Shown: in pieces, positions 1 to 5,802 of the stretch
Position numbering within the stretch: position 1 is the first letter of the stretch
Layout of the letters: each line of letters opens with the position of its first letter
NCBI GenBank assembly: GCA_024643585.1
Contig: JAHEMP010000156.1
Coordinates: forward strand, 1 to 5,802
DNA length: 5,802 nt
Reading direction: 5' to 3'
From: Crocinitomicaceae bacterium
Lineage (GTDB): Bacteria; Bacteroidota; Bacteroidia; Flavobacteriales_D; Crocinitomicaceae
Notes under the pieces: model-generated
The model's input: the letters and a program-made list of their open reading frames with translations, nothing else
What the model was told of the DNA's origin: nothing
Databases searched by the model: none
Translations under genes and position numbers: made by a program

Positions 1-83
1 AGTAGGCATACCAAATCTAAAATGGTCAAAAACTTGAACACCGTTGCTCCAATTTGATATAGTTTACCTTTTTTATTTACCAC
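1..83 (-). CDS. Start of a membrane-anchored protein, cut by the left edge
   Basis: On the minus strand a frame different from the preceding rhomboid gene is open from about position 83 to the edge. From a GTG at 83-81 it would read MVNKKGKLYQIGATVFKF and continue TILDLVCL: a short basic stretch followed by the beginning of a hydrophobic segment, as expected of an N-terminal membrane anchor. This start overlaps the rhomboid stop by 11 bases. A second in-frame GTG at 41-39 would avoid the overlap. From memory, a membrane-anchored endonuclease/exonuclease/phosphatase (EEP) family protein often follows the paired rhomboids in Bacteroidota and starts in this style, so that is the best guess. Only about 27 codons are visible and no catalytic motif is present. 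The frame is plausible but the product is unproven. Confidence 0.42.
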   Translation of the reverse strand, partial: MVNKKGKLYQIGATVFKFLTILDLVCL

Positions 84-981
84 TTTGCTTAAACAAAAAT
101 TCTTTTTCACTTTTAGTCAATGAATCATATCCAGACCTACTGATTTTATCCAAAATTGCATCCGTTTTTTCTTGATTCAACTTTTTCTCAAGAGCAAACT
201 GCTCGTCCGACTTATAATCAGGTCGACGATCCGTTTTAACAACTTTCAATTTCTTAGGGCCAAAAAAGCCTCTGAAAAACCCAAATAATCTATCTAAAAA
301 ATTAGAAAAAGAACTTATTATGTTTTTTGAAGAATTGAGGTTTCTTACTGACATATATCCCAACAAGGCTCCTCCAAGATGAGCAAAATGAGCAGTTCCA
401 TCGTTTGTTCCAATAGCGAACAAATCACTCAATAAAAACAAAATGGCAAGCAAAAATAGTCGCACAGGAAAAACGCCAAAAAGCATAACTTGTAACTGAG
501 GGCGATAGAAAGCCAATGCCATAAATATTGCCATGATAGACCCTGAGGCTCCAACAACTACAACTCCTTGTCCACCGATTTTAGGAAAGAGTATTTGTAC
601 AAGTATTTCCAATAAACCGCCAAAGATGCCCCCTAATACATAAGTAGATAATAACCTTTTACCGGAAAAAAACTGCAAAAACATTTGCCCGGAAAAAAAC
701 AAGAAAATCATATTCATCAAAAAATGCCAAAAACCAAAATGAGCAAACATACTAGTGATGATTCCCCATGGATGGGTTAGGAAACCCATTAGGTTAGTTT
801 TTAGGGCAAAAATTGAAGTTAAACCTTTGCTGAACAGTTCTTGTGAAGAGGATAGTCTTGCTATTAATTGCACAAGACCAATGCAGATAAATACAAAGGC
901 ATTTAAAAACACCAAACGAACATGCATTCCTCCAGATCGAAAGGTTTGCTTTATTTCATTTAAAAATGAGTTGTTCTCCAT
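73..981 (-). CDS. Rhomboid family intramembrane serine protease with cytosolic tail
   Basis: This is a polytopic rhomboid protease that would cleave transmembrane substrates within the membrane; the substrate is unknown. The 302-residue product has about six hydrophobic segments (roughly 21-41, 75-104, 112-132, 138-159, 163-189 and 198-212). The catalytic serine is S146 in GASGS, and the partner histidine is H201 in AHLGGALLG. The TM2 signature HxxxxHxxxN is complete as H81, H86 and N90, so the enzyme should be active. The L1-loop WR motif reads W72-G73. About 85 charged residues follow the last helix, ending in a compact segment around DKISRSGYDSLTKSEKEFLF (279-298). I recall similar tails on other Bacteroidota rhomboids, perhaps registered as a domain of unknown function. 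The ATG at 981 lies 6 bases after the upstream rhomboid's stop, with no Shine-Dalgarno sequence. The gene is the penultimate visible member of the mutL operon. Confidence 0.93.
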   Translation of the reverse strand: MENNSFLNEIKQTFRSGGMHVRLVFLNAFVFICIGLVQLIARLSSSQELFSKGLTSIFALKTNLMGFLTHPWGIITSMFAHFGFWHFLMNMIFLFFSGQMFLQFFSGKRLLSTYVLGGIFGGLLEILVQILFPKIGGQGVVVVGASGSIMAIFMALAFYRPQLQVMLFGVFPVRLFLLAILFLLSDLFAIGTNDGTAHFAHLGGALLGYMSVRNLNSSKNIISSFSNFLDRLFGFFRGFFGPKKLKVVKTDRRPDYKSDEQFALEKKLNQEKTDAILDKISRSGYDSLTKSEKEFLFKQSGK

Positions 982-987
982 GGTATT

Positions 988-1776
988 TTAATAGAAGTTT
1001 TTTCCTTTTTTCCTCCAAAAAAGAACGATAATAGCACCGACGGCAGCGCCACCAATGTGAGCTAGGTGATTAATGTTGTCCTGGGCATTAAAACTACTGT
1101 AAAGCTCATACAAAACGTAAAATCCTATTAGATATTTTGCCTTGATGGGAACAGGGATAAACATTAGGTACAGTTCGGTGTTTGGGAAAAGAATGGCAAA
1201 TGCCGCTAAAAGTCCAAAAATTGCACCTGAAGCTCCAACACCAGACATAATACTAACATTATAGTATTGCTGGGCTGCATCATAAACAGCTGGGCCTGCA
1301 CCATTCATTATTCCATTGTATGATTCATTTAATGCTTGTCTTGACATAAACTCAGAACCTAATATCAAATTATTGAATGCCGTGACATCAATATTTGCTG
1401 ATTTCATTTTTTCAATAGAATCTAAAATCTGAATTCCATGAACTATATTGTCCAACGCGAAAGCTCCTAAGCCTGCCGCAAAATAGAAGATGAAGAATCG
1501 TTTAGCTCCCCATAATCTTTCTAGATGTGCTCCAAACATTACCAATAAAAGCATATTAAACAAAATATGCATGATATCGACAGAGCTATGCATGAACATG
1601 TGTGTAATAATTTGATATGGCTCGAAGAAAGGAGTACCAATATAATGTGCCGCTAGGTATCGACTTAAATCGATACCTCCCGTCGATAGAAAAAATTGCA
1701 TCAAAACAAACAGAAGAACATTAAGCAATAAAAAGTTCTTCGTTACTTGGGGAATATTGTTTAAAAAAGAGAACAT
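988..1776 (-). CDS. Rhomboid family intramembrane serine protease with long TM3-TM4 loop
   Basis: This is a second rhomboid protease, adjacent to but diverged from the one after it. In the 262-residue product the catalytic serine is S183 in GASGAIFGLL and the histidine is H240 in NHLAHIGGAAVG. TM2 carries H63, H70 and N74. The H-to-H spacing is six residues instead of the usual four (HSSVDIMH), so the loop is two residues longer there. Hydrophobic segments lie near 14-32, 61-83, 94-112, 181-198, 202-228 and 238-254. About 70 mostly polar residues (110-180) separate TM3 from TM4, where many rhomboids have a short loop. The segment LFPNTELYLMFIPVPIKAKY before TM5 is typical of Bacteroidota rhomboids as I remember them. 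The protein ends in a short basic tail. The ATG at 1776 is 3 bases past the mutL stop, so translation is probably coupled. Active-site residues are present and activity is expected; the substrate is unknown. Confidence 0.93.
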   Translation of the reverse strand: MFSFLNNIPQVTKNFLLLNVLLFVLMQFFLSTGGIDLSRYLAAHYIGTPFFEPYQIITHMFMHSSVDIMHILFNMLLLVMFGAHLERLWGAKRFFIFYFAAGLGAFALDNIVHGIQILDSIEKMKSANIDVTAFNNLILGSEFMSRQALNESYNGIMNGAGPAVYDAAQQYYNVSIMSGVGASGAIFGLLAAFAILFPNTELYLMFIPVPIKAKYLIGFYVLYELYSSFNAQDNINHLAHIGGAAVGAIIVLFWRKKGKNFY

Positions 1777-1779
1777 AAA

Positions 1780-3600
1780 TTAATAATTTTCCAATTGATC
1801 AAATGTTATGGTTTTCAAAATTAATTTGCCTGACGGTGAGTAAACGTGTTCTTGGCATTGAAATAAATTTTGAACTAACTCCGAAGCGCCATCATTAGAA
1901 TTGACTATTTTTTTCTGAACTGAGGCTGACTTTGCTAAACTTAACACAAAATGATGAGCAATTTCACCCTTGTCAATTTGTTCGAGCATCATTTGCTGCA
2001 AAAGTAGTTCAATGAAAGTAGGAATTCCTTCCTCAGACAAAATAGAAGGAATCGAACTTAAAATTAAAAGGTCATCTGAAAAAGTCCAAATTAACCCCAA
2101 TTGTTTCAGCAATAAGCCATTCGATTCCCAAATTATCTTCTCTTCTTTTTTTATTTCCCATTCATAAGGAAAAAGCAAGCCTTGAGAAGCAATTGGCCGA
2201 GCCACAAACTCCCTCATTAACTCATCGTAAACAATTCTTTCATATGCTCGACGATAATGAATACTCATTAGCCCTGATTTAGAATTGGTAATCAAGAAAT
2301 TACCTGCAATAAGAAAATTAGTATGCTCTACCGATTCAAATTCAATATCCAAATCCATTTCAGTGGTCTGATTCTCAGTTTCTATAGAATAAAAACTTTC
2401 CCAAGACGAGGAATCCATTCGTTCGAATCCAGCCTTCGATATGGCTGCTGATTTTTCAAATCGAACCGAAGGATTCGTTTTTGAAGTTGTCTGATCGAAA
2501 GGGTTGTAGTTCTTATTTACTTTTATTTCTGGAGGAACAACATCAAATTTTGTATGACTGTAAGGTAAATCAAAACTATGTTCTTGCTCAAAGTCAATGG
2601 TTGGTGTGATATTAAATTTACCAAGTGCTTGCTTCACTGAGGTTCGAATAATGGAATATATTAGTCGCTCCTCTTCAAACTTAATTTCGGTTTTAGTTGG
2701 ATGGACATTTATATCAATTCTTTCAGGATCCACGGTTAAAAACAAATAATAGCTTGGAAATGTTCCTGGTTGTAAAAGTTGATCGTATGCTTTTTGAATA
2801 GCGTTGTTTAAATAATTATCCCTAAAATATCGATTGTTGACAAATAAAAATTGTTCCCCTCTTGACTTCTTTGCCGCTTCAGGTTTAAGGACGAAACCTT
2901 GAATTTTCACAATCTCTGTAGTCTCTTCAACAGGAACTAATTTGTCGTTATAATTTTTGTTGTTTAAATCCACAATGCGTTTTCTAAGATTAGCGGGATT
3001 TAAGTGGTGAATTGTTTCGCCATTGTGAATCAATTCAAATTGAACGTCATGATGGGGTAGAGCTATGCGCTCAAACTCTTGAAGAATATGTTTGAATTCA
3101 ACCGAATCAGATTTCAGAAAATTCCTTCGTGCAGGGACATTAAAAAACAAGTTTTTGACTTCAAATGAAGTTCCAATTGGACAAACATCGGGTTCATTTT
3201 TTTTTATTTCACTTCCCTCAACTTCTATTATTGTCCCTAATTTATCTCCATCCTTGCATGTCTTTAAAACGACATGTGAAATTGCTGCTATTGAAGCCAA
3301 TGCCTCACCGCGAAAGCCTTTTGTTGTAAGATGAAATAAATCGTTTGTTTCTCTTAGTTTACTTGTAGCATGACGTTCAAAACACATTTCAGCATCGAAC
3401 ATACTCATACCGCTACCATTGTCGATAATCTGAATTAAAGTTCTACCAGCATCTTTAATGATGACATCAATTTTCGTTGCGCCTGCATCTATAGAATTTT
3501 CTACTAGCTCTTTCACCACCGAACTAGGTCTTTGTATGACTTCCCCGGCGGCTATTTGATTGGCAATGTGGTCAGGAAGTAGTTTTATAATTCCACTCAT
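1780..3600 (-). CDS. mutL: DNA mismatch repair protein MutL
   Basis: MutL is the GHKL ATPase that couples mismatch recognition by MutS to strand incision and excision. The N-terminal domain is textbook: E31/N35 in KELVENSIDAG, DNGSGM at 60-65, RHATSK at 76-81, GFRGEAL at 95-101, NVPARR at 154-159, and HPTK (K303) in the second subdomain. A low-complexity linker spans roughly 335-420. In the C-terminal domain, QGLLFP (473-478) matches the Qx(L/I)(L/I)xP beta-clamp-binding motif. The endonuclease motif DQHA(x)2E(x)4E, expected after KSGLM, instead reads HYRRAYERIVYD (448-459), having lost D, Q and H. The later metal-site motifs also look degraded: LAKSAS near 555-560 in place of an ACxxSxR-type motif, and YSPSGK at 587-592 in place of CPHGRP. 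The length of 606 is normal. The ATG abuts the upstream stop with no gap. Identity is certain; nicking ability is doubtful. Confidence 0.98.
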   Translation of the reverse strand: MSGIIKLLPDHIANQIAAGEVIQRPSSVVKELVENSIDAGATKIDVIIKDAGRTLIQIIDNGSGMSMFDAEMCFERHATSKLRETNDLFHLTTKGFRGEALASIAAISHVVLKTCKDGDKLGTIIEVEGSEIKKNEPDVCPIGTSFEVKNLFFNVPARRNFLKSDSVEFKHILQEFERIALPHHDVQFELIHNGETIHHLNPANLRKRIVDLNNKNYNDKLVPVEETTEIVKIQGFVLKPEAAKKSRGEQFLFVNNRYFRDNYLNNAIQKAYDQLLQPGTFPSYYLFLTVDPERIDINVHPTKTEIKFEEERLIYSIIRTSVKQALGKFNITPTIDFEQEHSFDLPYSHTKFDVVPPEIKVNKNYNPFDQTTSKTNPSVRFEKSAAISKAGFERMDSSSWESFYSIETENQTTEMDLDIEFESVEHTNFLIAGNFLITNSKSGLMSIHYRRAYERIVYDELMREFVARPIASQGLLFPYEWEIKKEEKIIWESNGLLLKQLGLIWTFSDDLLILSSIPSILSEEGIPTFIELLLQQMMLEQIDKGEIAHHFVLSLAKSASVQKKIVNSNDGASELVQNLFQCQEHVYSPSGKLILKTITFDQLENY

Positions 3601-3924
3601 TTACCAAAGTTTTTTGACAACGGTGTCTACTTCATTAATTCCATTTAGGATAAAATAACCTAAAACAAGTAAAATTCCTATGAGCATTAGAACCCTTAAA
3701 TTTGAAGATTGTTTCTGCTTTTGTGAACTTTTAGCTCTTGACCAAGTATTTTGCATATTTGATCTTAGAATTGATTTTCTTTCATTAACATTCAATTCAG
3801 AATTCTCCAATTTTTCAAATTCCTTTTTCTTCAACGCTAATCGTTCTTTTCTTTCGTCGTAGTAGCGCGGTGAATAATCAAACTGCTTGTTTTTAAATGT
3901 TTTATTGAGAAACTGAAATTTCAT
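3601..3924 (-). CDS. Small single-pass membrane protein of unknown function upstream of mutL
   Basis: This 107-residue protein has a strongly charged N-terminal part, including FDYSPRYYDERKE at 15-27 and a Lys/Glu-rich, probably helical stretch at 24-72. One hydrophobic segment (about 76-94, LRVLMLIGILLVLGYFIL) lies near the C-terminus, followed by a short tail ending in KKLW. With no signal peptide, it is probably tail-anchored with the charged part in the cytoplasm. I recall small Bacteroidota proteins with the PRYYD motif next to mutL, some of them carrying the unsupported database name 'riboflavin synthase subunit beta'. Nothing here resembles a riboflavin enzyme. It is the first gene of the operon: a -7 element sits 17 bases before the ATG, and its stop touches the mutL start, implying coupled expression. 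Real gene, function unknown. Confidence 0.85.
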   Translation of the reverse strand: MKFQFLNKTFKNKQFDYSPRYYDERKERLALKKKEFEKLENSELNVNERKSILRSNMQNTWSRAKSSQKQKQSSNLRVLMLIGILLVLGYFILNGINEVDTVVKKLW

Positions 3925-3941
3925 ATATTAAATCTAATCAA

Positions 3942-3949
3942 CAAAGATA
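3942..3949 (-). promoter_or_regulatory. Putative -7 element of the mutL-rhomboid operon
   Basis: Read on the minus strand, the sequence is TATCTTTG, an exact match to the Bacteroidota primary-sigma -7 consensus TAnnTTTG. It lies 17 bases before the ATG at 3924, so the leader would be only about ten bases. I found no convincing TTG at the -33 position, so the call rests on the -7 match and its location at the head of the gene cluster. Confidence 0.6.
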
Positions 3950-4005
3950 AAAATATCAATATTTTAAACGTTTTTTTCTCAATAATCATTCCTTTTTATT
4001 ATTTT

Positions 4006-4070
4006 CTGACAAATGGTCAGTGAGATTCCTCTTTTGGTCAGATTATTGTTAATAATTATTGTAGACCATT
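4006..4070. repeat. TGGTC(AG)/GACCA repeat cluster, possible operator
   Basis: CTGAC (4006-4010) and GTCAG (4016-4020) form a perfect 5-bp inverted repeat around AAATG. TGGTCAG occurs at 4014-4020 and again at 4035-4041, with a centre-to-centre distance of 21 bases, close to two helical turns. AATGGTC (4012-4018) recurs inverted as GACCATT at 4064-4070, which touches the putative -33 region of the rightward gene. The spacing suits a DNA-binding regulator, but matches this short can arise by chance in 183 AT-rich bases. A 10-bp palindrome, AATAATTATT, lies at 4051-4060. Confidence 0.3.
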
Positions 4071-4093
4071 GAGAGTTAAATCAGTTTCAACCT

Positions 4094-4101
4094 TAATTTT
4101 G
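4094..4101 (+). promoter_or_regulatory. Putative -7 element of the GH3-like/serine hydrolase gene
   Basis: TAATTTTG matches the Bacteroidota -7 consensus TAnnTTTG exactly. A TTG at 4069-4071, 22 bases upstream, is an acceptable though slightly distant -33 element. The ATG begins only 6 bases after the element, which would place transcription initiation at or within a couple of bases of the start codon. The mRNA may therefore be leaderless or nearly so. Confidence 0.6.
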
Positions 4102-4107
4102 CATACA

Positions 4108-5802
4108 ATGAAATTAAGATCCATCACTTGGACCTATATTATATTTTCGATTCTGTATTTTACGAATACAATAATTGATTTTGGGGTAGAGCAATCGAGT
4201 AATTTGAGTGCGCAAGACATAAAATTTCTTGCTATCGATAGCGCCTACGCAAAAATGTCTTTTGATGATAAAATCAAATTACTCTCAATTAACAACTTAG
4301 GAAGTAACACTTCATCTTCTCCTGACTCAACGAAATTAAATTTATCAAACGGATTTCTTATTCCAGATTCAATTGAGCTAACACGTTTACCCAAATTTCA
4401 ATTCCCAAATCCATCCAGCTATACGGAAGTTCGATTTAAAATAGCATACGCAAAAACTAACATCGTCAATAATTTAACCATTGGTCAGAGCAATAAAATA
4501 AGCTTAGCCAAATATGGTCAATCTATTATGGTTGAGAAATTCAAAAATAATGGCATCAACATAATTCTTGGCAGTTTTTTCCAAACGTATAATTCGACTT
4601 TAAAAAATGAAAGTGTAGCCTTTACCCAATCTCCTCTAAGTTCTGAAAAATATTGGCAGGCAGCCTTGTCAGGTGCAAAAGAAAGCGGGATGAAAATAGG
4701 CGTTTATGACCCGTTCATGCTGGATGCACAAATTGATTCAAACCAAATTAATGAATTTTTAGCATTGGGTTTATCGGGAAACAGATACTACGCAAGAAAA
4801 GGACACGGTATTTTCCAACTGAATAACAAACTGTTAGATTATAAAGAAAGGACTCGTTCGAAGAATTACAAAACGGAACAGTCCTTTTTACGAGAAAACT
4901 TTAGGTTTGATGGGATTATTATAAGTCCTGATTTTTCACGTTTAAATAAAGAGGAACAAACAAAATTTGCTGTACAAAGCATTAAATCGGGGTCAGACAT
5001 TGCTTGCATAAGTGTCTCGATTCAAAACAATTTCGATTCGTTAATCGGTGAATATTTCAAAAAAAATGAAAATCAATTAAAAAAGACTTGTCAAAGAATA
5101 CTATCAGCCAAATACGATATTTTTCAAGATTTAACCACCCGCACACATTATGCAGATCATATTTCGCAGTTTGAATATCAAGTTAAGCACACATCTACTT
5201 CTTGCCTAAAAAATGATGATAATATATTGCCTTTAAAGGATTTAAATTCGTCAACCTATTATTTTAGTTCAACTGAAAATGATAGCTTATTCTTAAAACA
5301 AATAGGGCACTATTCAAAACCCAATACATTCAGTGAAAAAACATTAAATGGGGAAGGAATATGCATTGTGGACGGTTTTTATGGGCAAATGGAGCAAGCC
5401 TTGTCCTTTTCAGAAAAATATAAAGGGCGACTAAAATTGATACTAGTAACGGATCAAATTTCCGCAATAAACAATCGAGTTAAAAACTTTAACTCTTTTA
5501 GTGGAATTATTGTCGCAGGCGACACAAGCAAATTGAGTAAAGAAATAGCTATCCAATCCATATTTGGAGCTTATTCAGTTCAAGGAAAGCTGCCTTTTTA
5601 TTTTAATCCCGAACACCCCATGGGATTTGGCTTAGAATACGAATCACTCAATCGATTGCAATATATTTCTCCGGAATACGTCGGTATTAAAAAGTCAAAA
5701 CTACTTGAAATCGACAAAATAGTTAACGAAGGAATTGAAGCAAAAGCGTTTCCAGGATGTCAAGTCCTAGTTGGTGTTGAAGGCAAAATTATATATGAAA
5801 AG
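4108..5802 (+). CDS. Exported degenerate-GH3 / serine hydrolase (class C beta-lactamase-like) fusion, 3' end outside window
   Basis: The frame is open for 565 codons from the ATG at 4108 to the window edge. Residues 8-24 form a hydrophobic export signal with no lipobox cysteine. The layout matches the roughly 950-1000-residue Bacteroidota fusion of a GH3 beta-N-acetylglucosaminidase-like domain with a serine hydrolase. The GH3 N-domain covers about 80-340 and ends in CQRILSAKYDIF; LKNDDNILPLKDL (367-379) opens the GH3 C-domain, which ends near GKLPFYF and MGFGLEY. The hydrolase domain begins at about 516 (RLQYISPEYVGI, then FPGCQVLVGVEGKIIYEK); its SxxK would lie beyond the edge. By my unaided alignment, the GH3 active-site residues are replaced: the nucleophile site TD by S273-P274 in FDGIIISPD, the KH site by Y200-D201, the binding-site Asp of VVD by Q159, the Arg of RSFG by T173, and the DxEWG segment is not recognisable. 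The GH3 half is probably non-catalytic. No frameshift is seen, and the gene is divergent from the mutL operon. Confidence 0.85.
   Translation, partial: MKLRSITWTYIIFSILYFTNTIIDFGVEQSSNLSAQDIKFLAIDSAYAKMSFDDKIKLLSINNLGSNTSSSPDSTKLNLSNGFLIPDSIELTRLPKFQFPNPSSYTEVRFKIAYAKTNIVNNLTIGQSNKISLAKYGQSIMVEKFKNNGINIILGSFFQTYNSTLKNESVAFTQSPLSSEKYWQAALSGAKESGMKIGVYDPFMLDAQIDSNQINEFLALGLSGNRYYARKGHGIFQLNNKLLDYKERTRSKNYKTEQSFLRENFRFDGIIISPDFSRLNKEEQTKFAVQSIKSGSDIACISVSIQNNFDSLIGEYFKKNENQLKKTCQRILSAKYDIFQDLTTRTHYADHISQFEYQVKHTSTSCLKNDDNILPLKDLNSSTYYFSSTENDSLFLKQIGHYSKPNTFSEKTLNGEGICIVDGFYGQMEQALSFSEKYKGRLKLILVTDQISAINNRVKNFNSFSGIIVAGDTSKLSKEIAIQSIFGAYSVQGKLPFYFNPEHPMGFGLEYESLNRLQYISPEYVGIKKSKLLEIDKIVNEGIEAKAFPGCQVLVGVEGKIIYEK

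Noticed and set aside
1..9. ATG at 9-7 (minus strand) as the start of the next gene
   Set aside because: It would leave a 63-base gap without promoter features in an otherwise gap-free operon, while another frame is open across the whole stretch. It cannot be fully excluded.
755..991. Plus-strand open frame of 78 codons
   Set aside because: It lies wholly opposite a well-supported rhomboid gene and its first codons, shows no recognisable domain, and has no promoter-like element.
1970..2167. Plus-strand open frame of 65 codons inside mutL
   Set aside because: It is antisense to the conserved C-terminal domain of MutL; its Ser/Ile/Lys-rich content mirrors the complementary codons.
3092..3334. 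Plus-strand open frame of 80 codons inside mutL
   Set aside because: It is antisense to the conserved ATPase domain (GFRGEAL and NVPARR region), with no independent sign of coding.
3680..3862. Plus-strand open frame of 60 codons
   Set aside because: It is antisense to the small membrane protein; its Phe/Ser-rich content mirrors Lys/Glu/Arg codons on the other strand.
3971..3977. Run of seven T as an intrinsic terminator
   Set aside because: No stable GC-containing hairpin precedes it, and it lies in a divergent promoter region where no gene ends.
4006..4020. CTGAC-AAATG-GTCAG as a terminator or small RNA hairpin
   Set aside because: The stem is only five base pairs and is not followed by a T tract. 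It is better listed as a possible protein-binding repeat.
4108..4185. Lipoprotein signal on the GH3-like fusion
   Set aside because: No cysteine occurs in the first 65 residues, so there is no lipobox; a Sec signal or N-terminal anchor fits better.
4798..4809. RKGHG (230-234) as the GH3 KH(F)xGH catalytic motif
   Set aside because: It lies too close to the nucleophile segment and after the position where the motif aligns. In my alignment it falls in the later MVAH-like strand region, so the match looks coincidental.

Overview
The window looks like a chromosomal housekeeping segment from a low-GC member of the Bacteroidota, most likely Flavobacteriales-like. Four things point there: the start codons lack Shine-Dalgarno sequences; both promoters of the divergent intergenic region have Bacteroidota-type TAnnTTTG -7 elements; the cluster 'small membrane protein - mutL - rhomboid - rhomboid' is familiar from that phylum; and the rightward gene encodes a GH3/serine-hydrolase fusion typical of it. 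The genus cannot be told from the sequence. I see no mobile element, CRISPR array or RNA gene.

Left part (1-3924, minus strand). This is a tightly packed operon, read right to left: a 107-residue single-pass membrane protein with an N-terminal SPRYYDERKE motif, mutL, two consecutive rhomboid intramembrane proteases, and probably the first codons of a further membrane-anchored protein running off the left edge. Successive genes are separated by 0, 3 and 6 bases, and the last pair may overlap by 11. They are almost certainly co-transcribed from the TATCTTTG element at 3949-3942. MutL belongs to mismatch repair. The rhomboids are membrane proteases of unknown substrate, and nothing ties them functionally to MutL beyond co-transcription.

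Middle part (3925-4107). This is a 183-base AT-rich divergent intergenic region. It holds a -7 element for each direction and a small set of TGGTC(AG)/GACCA repeats that could be an operator.

Right part (4108-5802, plus strand). A single reading frame stays open to the window edge. It encodes an exported protein whose order matches the Bacteroidota fusion of a GH3 domain and a class C beta-lactamase-like serine hydrolase. The fold-defining and linker segments are recognisable, but every GH3 active-site motif I can align is replaced. The glycosidase half is therefore probably a pseudoenzyme, while the serine-hydrolase half begins normally just before the edge.

The points most worth a second look are the degenerate GH3 domain, the loss of the canonical MutL endonuclease motif beside a retained clamp-binding motif, and the very short leader implied for the GH3-like gene.
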